This document shows, one piece after another, positions 26,967 through 35,835 of a DNA stretch of 64,000 nt (its first letter is position 1; each line of letters begins with the position of its first letter). Below the pieces are notes generated by a model. It saw nothing but the letters and a program-made list of their open reading frames with translations, did no database searches and was not told the origin of the DNA. Position numbers and translations under genes: made by a program. The DNA lies in NCBI RefSeq assembly GCF_002163585.1, contig NZ_CP015579.1, forward strand, positions 1,302,001-1,366,000, written 5' to 3'. This DNA is from Tatumella citrea (lineage in GTDB: Bacteria > Pseudomonadota > Gammaproteobacteria > Enterobacterales > Enterobacteriaceae).

Positions 26967-28421
26967 CTATTGTGTACCCAGCGAACGCCATAGCAACATA
27001 ACTGCATAGCTACGCCACGGGCGCCATGCCTGTGACAATTCTTCGGCCTGTCGGGCAGTGATTCCCCCCAGGGCTTTGCGGATTGCAATATCTTCTTTTG
27101 GAAAGGCATCCGTCCACGAAAACGCACGCATTACTATATAGTGTGCTGTCCAGGGGCCGATTCCCGGCAGTCCGGTCAGTGAGTTCAACAATTGCTGATG
27201 ATCGATTGCATATTTCTCACTGAATAATCCTTCCCTGCAGGCTTCAGCCAGGGCCAGAATAGCTTTAATCCGGCTACCGACAATACCCAGCGAACCAATA
27301 TCATCTGCGACAGCATCAATAAAATTCTCTGGCTGTGGAGACAGTCGACTAAGTTCCGGAAACGGGGTGACGAGCGGCTGGCCAAATCTGCGCGCCAGCC
27401 TGCTGCTTAGTGTAGTTGCTGCAGCCACGGTGACCTGCTGACCAAGAATCGCTCTCAAAGCCAGTTCAAAACGATCAAAACAACCAGGGACCCTTTCTCC
27501 GGGATAAGCCGCCACCAATGGTGCCATTAGGGGATCAGTCGCCAGTTGTGCGGCAATAAGATCCGGCTGGCAGTTGAGATCAAACAGCTGCCGTAAACGT
27601 TGTAGCAGCACCGGGAGTGCCGGTGCCAGAGAATGACTGAACTCCACCTCAAGGCAGGGTTGTTGAGGATGCTGACCAACACGAATCCATCCCTGATGTT
27701 CCCCTATAGCAACAGTTCTCAGATAATGATCGTTATCCACCCACTCAACTTCCTTGATTCGTCGTTTTTCAAGGAACCTCAACAGAGCGGGCCAGTCGAA
27801 CGGTGGCCGATAAAACAGTCGGACCCGGGATGTTTCAGACGAGTCAGATGATGGCTGCTGAGGTGCATTTTTTCTGAATGCGCCCGGAGGCAGCTGATAC
27901 TGTTGTAGAAATACCGAGTTGAACTGACGAATGCTGCCAAAACCGCTGGCAAAAGCAATGCTGGTAATTGGCAATCGGGTCTCACTAAGCAACTGGCGCG
28001 CCAGTCTCAGACGCCGGCTTTGTCGAAGCTCGCCCGGGGTGACCCCTAACTGCTGACTGATTATTCTGCGTAACTGGCGTTCACTCAGCGAAAACTGGCT
28101 GGCAATTGTTGAAATCCGGAAATCCTGTTCCAGTAAGCCGGCTTCTACTGCATCGATCAGTTGCTGACATAAAACACCGGACTGATCTATGGGTGAATGG
28201 CCTGGTGCCAGTTCCGGGCGACAACGCAGGCATGGACGATAACCCGCTTTTTCGGCTTGCTCTGCATAACGAAAAAACTGACAGTTCTTGCGCAGTGGTG
28301 TTCTGGCAGGGCAGACAGGGCGGCAATAGATGCCGGTTGAGCGAACAGCGGTAAAAAACAGACCGTCAAAGCGGCTGTCGCGACTAACCAGTGCCTGGTA
28401 AGCGCTCTTCTCATCAGTCAT
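26967..28421 (-). CDS. Ada-AlkA fusion: methyl-phosphotriester sensor/regulator joined to 3-methyladenine DNA glycosylase
   Basis: A 484-residue three-part protein. Residues about 5-72 are the Ada zinc-binding domain with Cys33, Cys37, Cys64 and Cys67 (CRPVC and CLRC); Cys33 matches the residue that accepts methyl groups from phosphotriesters in Ada. Residues about 85-185 form an AraC-type double HTH (ISTIASQFSLSERQLRRI). Residues about 200-484 are AlkA, with the helix-hairpin-helix LPGIGPWTAHY and the catalytic Asp in FPKEDIAI. It should sense alkylation, regulate transcription and excise 3-alkyl-adenine. A GGGGAGAAA site precedes the ATG. It lacks the O6-methylguanine methyltransferase domain, which the facing ogt supplies. 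Confidence 0.93.
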   Translation of the reverse strand: MTDEKSAYQALVSRDSRFDGLFFTAVRSTGIYCRPVCPARTPLRKNCQFFRYAEQAEKAGYRPCLRCRPELAPGHSPIDQSGVLCQQLIDAVEAGLLEQDFRISTIASQFSLSERQLRRIISQQLGVTPGELRQSRRLRLARQLLSETRLPITSIAFASGFGSIRQFNSVFLQQYQLPPGAFRKNAPQQPSSDSSETSRVRLFYRPPFDWPALLRFLEKRRIKEVEWVDNDHYLRTVAIGEHQGWIRVGQHPQQPCLEVEFSHSLAPALPVLLQRLRQLFDLNCQPDLIAAQLATDPLMAPLVAAYPGERVPGCFDRFELALRAILGQQVTVAAATTLSSRLARRFGQPLVTPFPELSRLSPQPENFIDAVADDIGSLGIVGSRIKAILALAEACREGLFSEKYAIDHQQLLNSLTGLPGIGPWTAHYIVMRAFSWTDAFPKEDIAIRKALGGITARQAEELSQAWRPWRSYAVMLLWRSLGTQ

Positions 28422-28470
28422 AAATTTCTCCCCGGAAACCAGATAAGTATAGATCTGATTGCATCAGTTA

Positions 28471-28523
28471 CTGGCGGTTTTCGGACATCTATACAAAATA
28501 TGCTGATGTCCGAAAACCGCCAG
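28471..28523. promoter_or_regulatory. 19-bp perfect inverted repeat in the ada-alkA / ogt divergent promoter
   Basis: CTGGCGGTTTTCGGACATC (28471-28489) is exactly mirrored by its reverse complement at 28505-28523 across a 15-nt AT-rich centre. It lies 49 bp from the ada-alkA start and 58 bp from the ogt start, so it spans the shared promoter. It may be an operator for the Ada-like HTH protein or another regulator. As transcript it would form a very strong hairpin, but it lies upstream of both genes and so is not their terminator. The regulator is inferred, not shown. Confidence 0.6.
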
Positions 28524-28581
28524 TTTTGCTGCGGAACAATGGCATAATAGGTTATCTGATTCTGCTAACGGGACTCACACT

Positions 28582-29067
28582 ATGTATCGTTATAAATTAT
28601 TGCTTACCCCTGTAGGGGAACTGACACTAATTGCCGGAGAACAAGGGCTGGCGGCTGTAGCCTGGGAAAATGAACGCCCGGCACGTATCAGAGCCAGTGC
28701 AGACCTGCTGTCACCGGATCACCCGTTATTGATGCAGGCGGCAGAACAGCTCACCGAATATTTTGCCGGACAGAGGCAACAATTTGAATTGCCGCTGCAG
28801 CCGGAAGGTACTCTTTTCCAGTTGCAGGTCTGGCAGGCGCTGGCGGAGATACCCTATGGAGAAACCCGCAGTTACCGCGATATTGCCACCCGCATTGGTC
28901 GTCCGAAAGCGGTCAGGGCTGTCGGGGCGGCAAATGGCAGAAACCCGTTATCGATTATTGTTCCCTGCCACCGGGTGATAGGGGCTAATGGTAGTCTGAC
29001 AGGATTTGCCGGAGGGTTGGGAGTTAAACAGCAGTTACTGCAGCTGGAAGAAGATTATCCAGGTTAA
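28582..29067 (+). CDS. ogt: methylated-DNA--protein-cysteine methyltransferase (Ogt)
   Basis: A 161-residue suicide enzyme that transfers methyl or alkyl groups from O6-guanine (and O4-thymine) to its own Cys. The acceptor Cys129 lies in IIVPCHRVIG; the DNA-binding helix and Arg finger lie in the PYGETRSYRDIA to AVRAVGAANGRNP block (about 91-122). The N-terminal domain is short. It is divergent from the Ada-AlkA fusion and shares its promoter region, so the two probably form one alkylation-repair unit. Ribosome site weak (GGGA). Confidence 0.95.
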   Translation: MYRYKLLLTPVGELTLIAGEQGLAAVAWENERPARIRASADLLSPDHPLLMQAAEQLTEYFAGQRQQFELPLQPEGTLFQLQVWQALAEIPYGETRSYRDIATRIGRPKAVRAVGAANGRNPLSIIVPCHRVIGANGSLTGFAGGLGVKQQLLQLEEDYPG

Positions 29068-29109
29068 ACTGGCTGATTCAGTCCTCGCTCCGGCACAAAC
29101 AGGTTGGCA

Positions 29110-30093
29110 TCAGTGTGAATGAACATGGCCGCCGTTATGAGCTTCGTGCTCATGCCCATGCCCTGCATGAGAATGCGGGGAGTGAGTGCCTGAACTGCTC
29201 ATCAGCAGACATTCCATTTGCTGGCAGGGCTGATACTCAATCTGTACGGTGGCATGATCTATCGCGTAATTACTACGCAGCCACTGATGGATGCGTTGCA
29301 GTAACTGGTCATGCTGATAATTGGGAATAACCTGAGCATGCAGGGTCAGTATATTTTGCTCACCCACCTGCCAGAAATGCACATGGTGAACGTGACGAAC
29401 TTCAGCAATATTCAGTGTCAGTTGTCTGGCCAGTTTCGTTACATCGACTTCTGCGGGAGCACTTTCCAACAGTTCCCGCGAGCTTTGTCGTAATAATTGC
29501 CAGGCACTGCGTACTATCAGCAGTGAAACCAGCACAGACAAGATTGGATCAAAGGGCGTCCATCCGGTCCATATAATCAGCAGTGCCGCGATAATAGCAC
29601 CGACAGACCCGAGCAGATCCCCCAGTACATGGAGTGCTGCACCCCGTACATTCATGTTCTGCTCCCCGTCGCCCTGACGAAGCAGGAAAAAGCACAACAG
29701 GTTGGAAAAAAGCCCGGCCACAGCAATTGCGATCATTAGCCCTCCGGCTACCGGTTCAGGAGCAAAGAAGCGGACAACAGCCTCCCACACAATCAGCACA
29801 GTAATCACCAGTAATGCCAGCGCATTAACGAACGCAGATAATGTGGTCAGCCGTAACATGCCATAAGTCTGATGAGAGGACGCTTTACGCTCTGCAAAAT
29901 GAGAAGCAAGCAGTGAGAGTAATAATGCTCCGGCGTCTGTCAGCATATGCCCTGCATCAGCCAGCAATGCCAGAGAACCAGACATCCAGCCACCAAAGAC
30001 TTCAATCAGCATAAATACCGCAGTGACAATAAATGCCGCCCTTAGCCTGGTACGGTTTACGTTGGTTTGGGTGTGATGATGAGCATGAGCCAT
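29110..30093 (-). CDS. zitB: zinc efflux CDF transporter ZitB
   Basis: A 327-residue cation diffusion facilitator that exports Zn2+ in exchange for protons. The start MAHAHHHTQ at 30093 was chosen over an upstream in-frame ATG (30135), because ZitB proteins begin this way. Six helices are visible. The metal site in helices II and V is complete: [12 protein letters not shown] and [13 protein letters not shown] cytoplasmic domain follows with [10 protein letters not shown]. The C-terminal tail is unusually His-rich (about 10 His in the last 25 residues) and a little longer than in E. coli. In E. coli it follows nadA-pnuC; here it follows ogt, tail to tail. Confidence 0.94.
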   Translation of the reverse strand: MAHAHHHTQTNVNRTRLRAAFIVTAVFMLIEVFGGWMSGSLALLADAGHMLTDAGALLLSLLASHFAERKASSHQTYGMLRLTTLSAFVNALALLVITVLIVWEAVVRFFAPEPVAGGLMIAIAVAGLFSNLLCFFLLRQGDGEQNMNVRGAALHVLGDLLGSVGAIIAALLIIWTGWTPFDPILSVLVSLLIVRSAWQLLRQSSRELLESAPAEVDVTKLARQLTLNIAEVRHVHHVHFWQVGEQNILTLHAQVIPNYQHDQLLQRIHQWLRSNYAIDHATVQIEYQPCQQMECLLMSSSGTHSPHSHAGHGHEHEAHNGGHVHSH

Positions 30094-30372
30094 AGCGATA
30101 AAGGATCCTGAAAGCTTCTTGCGGGTAAAAGTCACGCAGTAATCACATTGCGGTGACTGAGGTAATGTTGCGGTTTAGTATGGCATAAGGAAGCAGAGAG
30201 TAGAAAATGGCGGTGCTTGTTTTAGCGCAAAAATATTTCTTCTCTCCGGGAGCAAATTAACAGACAGTGGTGATTATTCGGGCAGAATTGTCCCGGTAAA
30301 GCTGATTTACTCCTCAGGTACAGCAAGCTAGAGTACAGAGGACCATGTTGACTTATTTTTAGCGGAAGCATT

Positions 30373-31428
30373 ATGAACTATCAGAATGACGACTTAAGGA
30401 TCAGAGATATTAAAGAACTGCTGCCACCGGTAGCCCTGCTGGAAAAATTTCCGGCAACCGGAGAAGCAGCGTCAACAGTTTTTCGTTGCCGTGAGGCAAT
30501 TCAGAAAATCTTACAAGGACAGGATGATCGTTTGCTGGTGGTCATTGGACCTTGCTCAATCCATGATCCAAAAGCGGCTCTGGAGTATGCCGGGCGCTTA
30601 TTGTCACTGCGCAAGGAGCTTGCTGCAGATCTGGAAATTGTTATGCGGGTTTATTTTGAAAAACCACGTACAACGGTCGGCTGGAAAGGGCTGATCAATG
30701 ATCCGGATATGGATGGAAGCTTCAAAATTAATGATGGTCTGAAAATTGCCCGTAAGCTGCTGCTGGATATTAATGACAGCGGGCTGCCGGCTGCAGGTGA
30801 ATTTCTGGATATGATTACTCCGCAGTATCTGGCGGATATGATGAGTTGGGGAGCGATTGGAGCCCGGACGACGGAATCTCAGGTGCATCGCGAGCTGGCC
30901 TCAGGTCTTTCCTGTCCGGTCGGCTTCAAAAATGGTACAGACGGCACAATTAAAGTTGCTATCGATGCTATTAATGCCGCCTCCGCAGGGCACTGTTTCC
31001 TGTCAGTCACCAAATATGGCCATTCGGCGATTGTCGAAACACAGGGCAATCAGGATTGTCATATTATTTTGCGTGGTGGAAGGGTTCCGAATTATAGCGC
31101 TTCAGATGTTGAATCTGTTCGCCAGGGGCTGGTAAAAGCGGGTCTGAAGCCACAGATTATGATCGATTTTAGCCATGCAAACAGCCTGAAACAGTTTCAG
31201 AAGCAGCTGGATGTTGCCGATGATGTTGCGGGTCAGATTGCCGGTGGAGATCGTGACATTATTGGTGTGATGATCGAAAGCCATCTGGTGGAAGGAAATC
31301 AGAATCCTGACAGCGGACAACCACTGGTTTATGGCCAGAGTGTAACGGATGCCTGTATCGGCTGGGAAGCTACTGAGAAAGTGTTGAAACAGCTGGCAGC
31401 TGCAGTACGTGAACGTCGTCAGAAGTAA
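30373..31428 (+). CDS. aroG: 3-deoxy-7-phosphoheptulonate synthase (Phe-sensitive type)
   Basis: A 351-residue class I DAHP synthase, first step of the shikimate pathway, which joins PEP and erythrose 4-phosphate. The N-terminus MNYQNDDLRI and blocks VVIGPCSIHDP, KPRTTVGWKGLINDP, GARTTESQVHRELASGLS and IDFSHANS match E. coli AroG, not AroF or AroH. The ATG follows AGCGGAAGCATT. Divergent from zitB across about 280 bp. A TyrR-like pattern upstream has the wrong spacing and was not accepted. Confidence 0.96.
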   Translation: MNYQNDDLRIRDIKELLPPVALLEKFPATGEAASTVFRCREAIQKILQGQDDRLLVVIGPCSIHDPKAALEYAGRLLSLRKELAADLEIVMRVYFEKPRTTVGWKGLINDPDMDGSFKINDGLKIARKLLLDINDSGLPAAGEFLDMITPQYLADMMSWGAIGARTTESQVHRELASGLSCPVGFKNGTDGTIKVAIDAINAASAGHCFLSVTKYGHSAIVETQGNQDCHIILRGGRVPNYSASDVESVRQGLVKAGLKPQIMIDFSHANSLKQFQKQLDVADDVAGQIAGGDRDIIGVMIESHLVEGNQNPDSGQPLVYGQSVTDACIGWEATEKVLKQLAAAVRERRQK

Positions 31429-31438
31429 CCAGTAAAAA

Positions 31439-31461
31439 CGGCCGGGAATCGCTCCCGGCCG
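31439..31461 (-). terminator. terminator between convergent aroG and gpmA
   Basis: A 9-bp perfect stem CGGCCGGGA / TCCCGGCCG with a 5-nt loop. On the minus strand it is followed by GTTTTTAC, so it serves gpmA best; on the plus strand the T run is missing. Confidence 0.75.
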
Positions 31462-31488
31462 CAAATCGCAAGTGCTGTCGGTGACAGA

Positions 31489-32241
31489 TTACTTCGCTTT
31501 ACCCTGGTTCGCGACGGCAGCAGCTTTAGCTGCGATTTCGTCGGCATTACCCAGGTAATAGTGTTTCAGTGGTTTGAAGTTTTCATCAAACTCATATACC
31601 AGTGGAACCCCGGTAGGAATATTCAGTTCCAGAATTTCATCTTCTGACATGTTGTCCAGATATTTGATCAATGCCCGCAGAGAGTTACCATGCGCCGCAA
31701 TGATCACTTTCTCACCGCTTTTAATGCGTGGCAGAATAGACTGTTCCCAGAATGGAATAACGCGCTCAATGGTCAGCGCCAGGCTTTCGGTGGTTGGCAA
31801 TTGTTCAGCGGTTAAAGAGGCATAACGCGGGTCATGGCCGGGGAAACGCTCATCACTACGATCCAGTTCCGGTGGAGTTACTGCAAAACCACGACGCCAC
31901 TGTTTTACCTGCTCATCACCGTATTTTTCTGCGGTTTCTGCTTTATTCAGGCCTTGCAGTGCGCCGTAATGGCGTTCGTTCAGGCGCCAGGATTTCTCAA
32001 CCGGCAGCCAGACCTGATCAAGTTCATCCAGTACATTCCAAAGAGTATGGATAGCACGCTTCAGAACCGACGTATAAGCAAAGTCGAAGCTGAAACCTTC
32101 ATCTTTCAGTAACTTCCCTGCGGCTTTTGCTTCTCCGCGGCCCTTTTCAGACAGGTCCACATCGTACCAGCCGGTAAAGCGGTTTTCCTGATTCCACTGG
32201 CTTTCGCCGTGACGTACCAGAACAAGCTTGGTTACTGCCAT
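31489..32241 (-). CDS. gpmA: 2,3-bisphosphoglycerate-dependent phosphoglycerate mutase
   Basis: A 250-residue glycolytic enzyme that interconverts 3- and 2-phosphoglycerate through a phosphohistidine. The catalytic His11 is in [10 protein letters not shown]; the second His is in [10 protein letters not shown] near 185; [11 protein letters not shown] is intact. Ribosome site AAGGAG lies 7 nt before the ATG. In E. coli it is Fur-regulated; a partial Fur-like AT-rich pattern upstream is too weak to list. Confidence 0.97.
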   Translation of the reverse strand: MAVTKLVLVRHGESQWNQENRFTGWYDVDLSEKGRGEAKAAGKLLKDEGFSFDFAYTSVLKRAIHTLWNVLDELDQVWLPVEKSWRLNERHYGALQGLNKAETAEKYGDEQVKQWRRGFAVTPPELDRSDERFPGHDPRYASLTAEQLPTTESLALTIERVIPFWEQSILPRIKSGEKVIIAAHGNSLRALIKYLDNMSEDEILELNIPTGVPLVYEFDENFKPLKHYYLGNADEIAAKAAAVANQGKAK

Positions 32242-32392
32242 CGCTTAACTCCTTAATGCTCGAAAAGTTCTATGATAATGGAAACTGTGCCAATACCGGA
32301 AATATACCCCGGACAGGATAGTGATTAACATATCCGAAATCCGCCTCTGGCGTAAGTCCGGGGATCAACTCAGCAGACTATTTCTCTGCAGA

Positions 32393-33424
32393 TTATCTGA
32401 CAGTAAACCGGTAACGTGTCGTAGTGTGTATTTTTTCGCCAGGCTCCAGCCAGCAATCTGGTTGCGGCCATTCAGGGTGATTAGGGGAGTCTGGCAGAAA
32501 ACCGCTTTCTAACGCGATCCCCTGATAGTCCTCATATTCTCCCTGTCTTGCTGGTGTTCCGGCTAAATAGTTACCGGTATAAAATTGTAATGCCGGTGCA
32601 TCTGTATATACCACCACACTGAGTTTTCCGTCTTCCGATGTTAAACAGGCTGCCGGTACGCTGTCGGGATCACGTTGGTTTAGCAGAAACGCATGATCAT
32701 AACCACGAACTTTTTTCTGATCAGCATCTGTCAGAAAATCATCTGCGATTTGTTTTTCCTGACGAAAATCAAAACCGTTTCCAGCCACTGGCTGAAGATC
32801 GTTATCCGGAATACCATCGGTGGCAACCGGCAGATAGCGGTCAGCAGTTATTTGTAACCGATGCTGGCGGGCATCACCTTGATTCGCATCAAGGTTAAAA
32901 TAGGCGTGGTTAGTCAGTACCACCGGACAGAGCTGGTCAGTTTCAGCTTCGTAACTTATCAGAAGTGAATTATCGTCAGTGAGCTGATAACGGACCTGTA
33001 CGGTCAGATTGCCCGGGAATCCCTGGTCACCGTCAGGGGAGTGCAACCGGTAAGTGACTTCATCGGGTGCCTGACTGACAATCAGCCAGCGACGATGGTT
33101 AAAGCCCTCCGGGCCGCCGTGTAACTGATGCGGCGGTTGGTTGGCAGCTAACTGATGGCCGGTGCGGATTAAATGTGCCTGATTAATCCGGTTGGCATAG
33201 CGACCGATGCAGGCACCAAGATAGGAAGACTGGTTCAGATAATCAGCAGGGGATGCACACCCTAATACGGCTTCACGAACGGAACCATCGGGCAGCGGAA
33301 CTCTGGCAGAAAGCCAGGTCGCACCCCAGTCCATAAAAGTGACGTCCATCCCGTTAGCATTACGTAATACGGTCATCCGCCAGGGTTGACCATCTGGTGC
33401 TATTGACTGGTTACTGTGTGACAT
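32393..33424 (-). CDS. galM: galactose mutarotase
   Basis: A 343-residue aldose 1-epimerase that converts beta- to alpha-D-galactose for GalK. The start at 33424 ([15 protein letters not shown]) was chosen because a GGGGGCAGG site precedes it and the E. coli protein aligns there; an ATG at 33451 adds nine residues. Family blocks are present: [39 protein letters not shown] with the catalytic His, TNHAYFNLD and [14 protein letters not shown]. It overlaps the galK end by 25 bp and closes the galTKM operon. Confidence 0.95.
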   Translation of the reverse strand: MSHSNQSIAPDGQPWRMTVLRNANGMDVTFMDWGATWLSARVPLPDGSVREAVLGCASPADYLNQSSYLGACIGRYANRINQAHLIRTGHQLAANQPPHQLHGGPEGFNHRRWLIVSQAPDEVTYRLHSPDGDQGFPGNLTVQVRYQLTDDNSLLISYEAETDQLCPVVLTNHAYFNLDANQGDARQHRLQITADRYLPVATDGIPDNDLQPVAGNGFDFRQEKQIADDFLTDADQKKVRGYDHAFLLNQRDPDSVPAACLTSEDGKLSVVVYTDAPALQFYTGNYLAGTPARQGEYEDYQGIALESGFLPDSPNHPEWPQPDCWLEPGEKIHTTTRYRFTVR

Positions 33425-34566
33425 GTTCCTGCCCCCTGTGATGCATGGCATACATAAAAGGTTTCAGTAATACCCGTCTGCGCAGCATACTGTTCGGCCA
33501 CTGCCTGACGGACTTTTTCTGCCAGTTCTGACGGTATCAATGCAACAATACAACCGCCAAAACCTCCGCCGGTCATACGAACCCCACCCTGGTCACCTAT
33601 CACTGATTTGACAATCTCAACCAGCAGATCAATCTGCGGGACAGTAATTTCAAAGTCATCACGCATTGAGGCATGAGATTCAGCCATTAAACGACCGACA
33701 GTCACCAAATCTCCCTGAGTCAGTGCTTCAGCCGCATCAAGGGTGCGCTGGTTTTCGGTCAATACATGACGGACACGTTTGGCGACCAGTGGATCTATTT
33801 CTGCCGCAACTGCGTTGAACTCTGCCAGTGTAACATCACGTAACGATGCTTTGTTAAACAGACGGGCCCCGGTATCACATTGCTCTCTTCGGGTATTGTA
33901 CTCACTGCCGACCAGTGAACGCTTAAAGTTCGAATTAATGATAATTACCGCAGCATTCGTCGGGACAGAGACAGCGCGGGTGGCCAGTGAACGACAATCC
34001 AGCAATAAAGCATGGCCCTTTTTGCCCAGAGCAGAAATCATCTGATCCATAATGCCGCAGTTACAGCCAACAAACTGGTTCTCCGCTTCCTGGCCAATCA
34101 GTGCCAGTTCAGCAGGTTCGAAGGGTAAATGCCAAAGTTGTTGGATAGTCGTACCAATAGCAACTTCCAGAGAAGCTGACGAACTCAGCCCCGCACCCTG
34201 TGGCACGTTGCCGCTAATCACTAAATCCATTCCCCCGAAACCGGCATTACGCTGGCGTAAATGCTTAATCACACCCCGGACATAATTGGCCCATAAAGGC
34301 TCTTTAACACTAACAATGGGTTCATCCAGTGAAAATTCATCCTGTGCGTTATCGTAATCGGCAGCGATCACCCGGACCAGATTGTCAGTACGTTTTGCAC
34401 AACTGATAACTGTCTGATAATCAATGGCGCAGGGCAGGACAAAGCCTTCGTTATAATCAGTATGTTCACCGATCAGATTAACCCGGCCCGGGGCCTGGAA
34501 AGTATGAGTTGCCGGATAGCCAAAAAGAGTATTGAAAAGAGTCTGAGTTTTTTCCTGTAATTGCAT
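33400..34566 (-). CDS. galK: galactokinase
   Basis: A 388-residue GHMP kinase that phosphorylates alpha-galactose at C1. The start at 34566 ([11 protein letters not shown]) follows the galT stop by one base and aligns with E. coli GalK; an in-frame ATG further upstream would lie deep in galT. The galactokinase signature [15 protein letters not shown] is at about 26, the ATP loop [14 protein letters not shown] at about 120, and [11 protein letters not shown] at about 335. The C-terminus runs about ten residues past the usual SQGAGxC end. GAGG in the galT end serves as ribosome site. Confidence 0.96.
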   Translation of the reverse strand: MQLQEKTQTLFNTLFGYPATHTFQAPGRVNLIGEHTDYNEGFVLPCAIDYQTVISCAKRTDNLVRVIAADYDNAQDEFSLDEPIVSVKEPLWANYVRGVIKHLRQRNAGFGGMDLVISGNVPQGAGLSSSASLEVAIGTTIQQLWHLPFEPAELALIGQEAENQFVGCNCGIMDQMISALGKKGHALLLDCRSLATRAVSVPTNAAVIIINSNFKRSLVGSEYNTRREQCDTGARLFNKASLRDVTLAEFNAVAAEIDPLVAKRVRHVLTENQRTLDAAEALTQGDLVTVGRLMAESHASMRDDFEITVPQIDLLVEIVKSVIGDQGGVRMTGGGFGGCIVALIPSELAEKVRQAVAEQYAAQTGITETFYVCHASQGAGTCHTVTSQ

Positions 34567-34567
34567 C

Positions 34568-35611
34568 TTAGCGTGCCTCATTGAAATGGATATCACTTAA
34601 CGCCCGCAGTTTTTCAGCGGCTTGTTCAGCAGTTAAATCTCGTTGTGTCTCAGCGAGCATTTCGTAGCCCACCATAAATTTTCGTACAGTCGCTGAGCGC
34701 AATAACGGCGGATAGAAATGAGCGTGCAATTGCCAGTGCTGATTAGGCTCACCGTTAAATGGTGCACCATGCCATCCCATAGAATAGGGGAAAGAGCACC
34801 TGAACAGATTGTCGTAACGGCTGGTCAGTTTTTTAAGGATCAACGCCAGATCCCGGCTCTGTTCTGCATTGAGGTCTGTCAGTCGAAGTACATGTGCCTT
34901 TGGCAGCAATAGTGTTTCAAACGGCCATGCCGCCCACCAGGGGACTACAGCCAGCCAGTGTTCAGTTTCAACCACAGTGCGTTGGCCGTCGGCCAGCTCT
35001 TTGGCCACATAATCCAACAACATCGGGGATCCGTGCTGCTGATAATAGCGTCGCTGATGGGTATCTTCGCGCTCAGCTTCATTAGGCAAAAAGCTGTTAG
35101 CCCACACCTGACCATGAGGATGCGGGTTGGAACAACCCATTGCCGCACCTTTATTTTCAAATACCTGAACCCAGGGATACTCTTTCCCCAGCTCTTCGGT
35201 CTGTTCCTGCCAGGTACTGACTATTTGTTGCAGTGATTCCAGCGGCAATTCAGGCAGTGTTTTACTGTGATCGGGAGAAAAACAGATGACCCGGCTGGTG
35301 CCTCGTGCGCTTTCACAACGCATCAGTAAATCATCGCTCTCCGGAGCCGGAGGTGTGTCTGTCATCAACGCGGCAAAATCATTGGTAAATACCCAGGTCC
35401 CGGTATAGTCGGGATTTTTATCGCCGGTGATCCGTTGATTGCCGGCACACAGAAAGCAGTCAGGATCGTGAGAGGGCAGTGATGTTACTGCCGGAGTTTC
35501 CTGCGCACCCTGCCAGGGGCGCTTTGCCCGGTGGGGAGAAACCAGTACCCACTGGTCAGTGAGCGGATTGTAACGGCGATGCGGGTGATCTACCGGATTA
35601 AATGTAGGCAT
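34568..35611 (-). CDS. galT: galactose-1-phosphate uridylyltransferase
   Basis: A 347-residue enzyme (E. coli 348) that exchanges UMP between UDP-glucose and galactose-1-phosphate. The active-site NPHPHGQVW near residue 163 includes the nucleophilic His; the zinc-binding Cys pair CFLCAGN lies near 55. The N-terminus [17 protein letters not shown] is typical. AGGA lies 7 nt before the ATG. It is the first gene of galTKM here; galE, which leads the operon in E. coli, is absent, leaving modF next upstream. Confidence 0.97.
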   Translation of the reverse strand: MPTFNPVDHPHRRYNPLTDQWVLVSPHRAKRPWQGAQETPAVTSLPSHDPDCFLCAGNQRITGDKNPDYTGTWVFTNDFAALMTDTPPAPESDDLLMRCESARGTSRVICFSPDHSKTLPELPLESLQQIVSTWQEQTEELGKEYPWVQVFENKGAAMGCSNPHPHGQVWANSFLPNEAEREDTHQRRYYQQHGSPMLLDYVAKELADGQRTVVETEHWLAVVPWWAAWPFETLLLPKAHVLRLTDLNAEQSRDLALILKKLTSRYDNLFRCSFPYSMGWHGAPFNGEPNQHWQLHAHFYPPLLRSATVRKFMVGYEMLAETQRDLTAEQAAEKLRALSDIHFNEAR

Positions 35612-35701
35612 AAATTATCCTGAAATTCATCATGTCTGGTGAGCGGATATGCTATGAGGTTAGCACAGGGAAACCGGAAATTTTGTGATCAGTGTGGAGT
35701 A

Positions 35702-35717
35702 ATGGAAACGTTTACAC
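35702..35717. promoter_or_regulatory. GalR/GalS operator upstream of galT
   Basis: The sequence ATGGAAACGTTTACAC matches the gal operator consensus GTGNAANCGNTTNCAC at every defined base except the first. It is centred about 98 bp upstream of the galT start codon, where an external operator would be expected. Galactose release of GalR/GalS repression is established in E. coli; assignment here is by motif. A GTGATC half-site nearby (35685-35690) may be part of a weak CRP site. Confidence 0.8.
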
Positions 35718-35835
35718 AACAGGAATTTTGCGGGCTAATGCAGACTGGTGGGGCAGAATGGGGCTTAGCTGAGATGGCGTAACCGAACAGGATTTGCTTA
35801 ACGGGGCCGGGGGAATACCCGGCCCTCAGGGAAGG

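Noticed and set aside
30290..30320. TyrR-box-like pattern (GGTAAA...TTTACT) upstream of aroG
   Set aside because: The spacing between half-sites is 5 instead of 6 and outer bases do not match; too weak to call.
32242..32290. Fur-box-like GATAATGG motif upstream of gpmA
   Set aside because: Only one hexamer of the three fits; not enough for a site.
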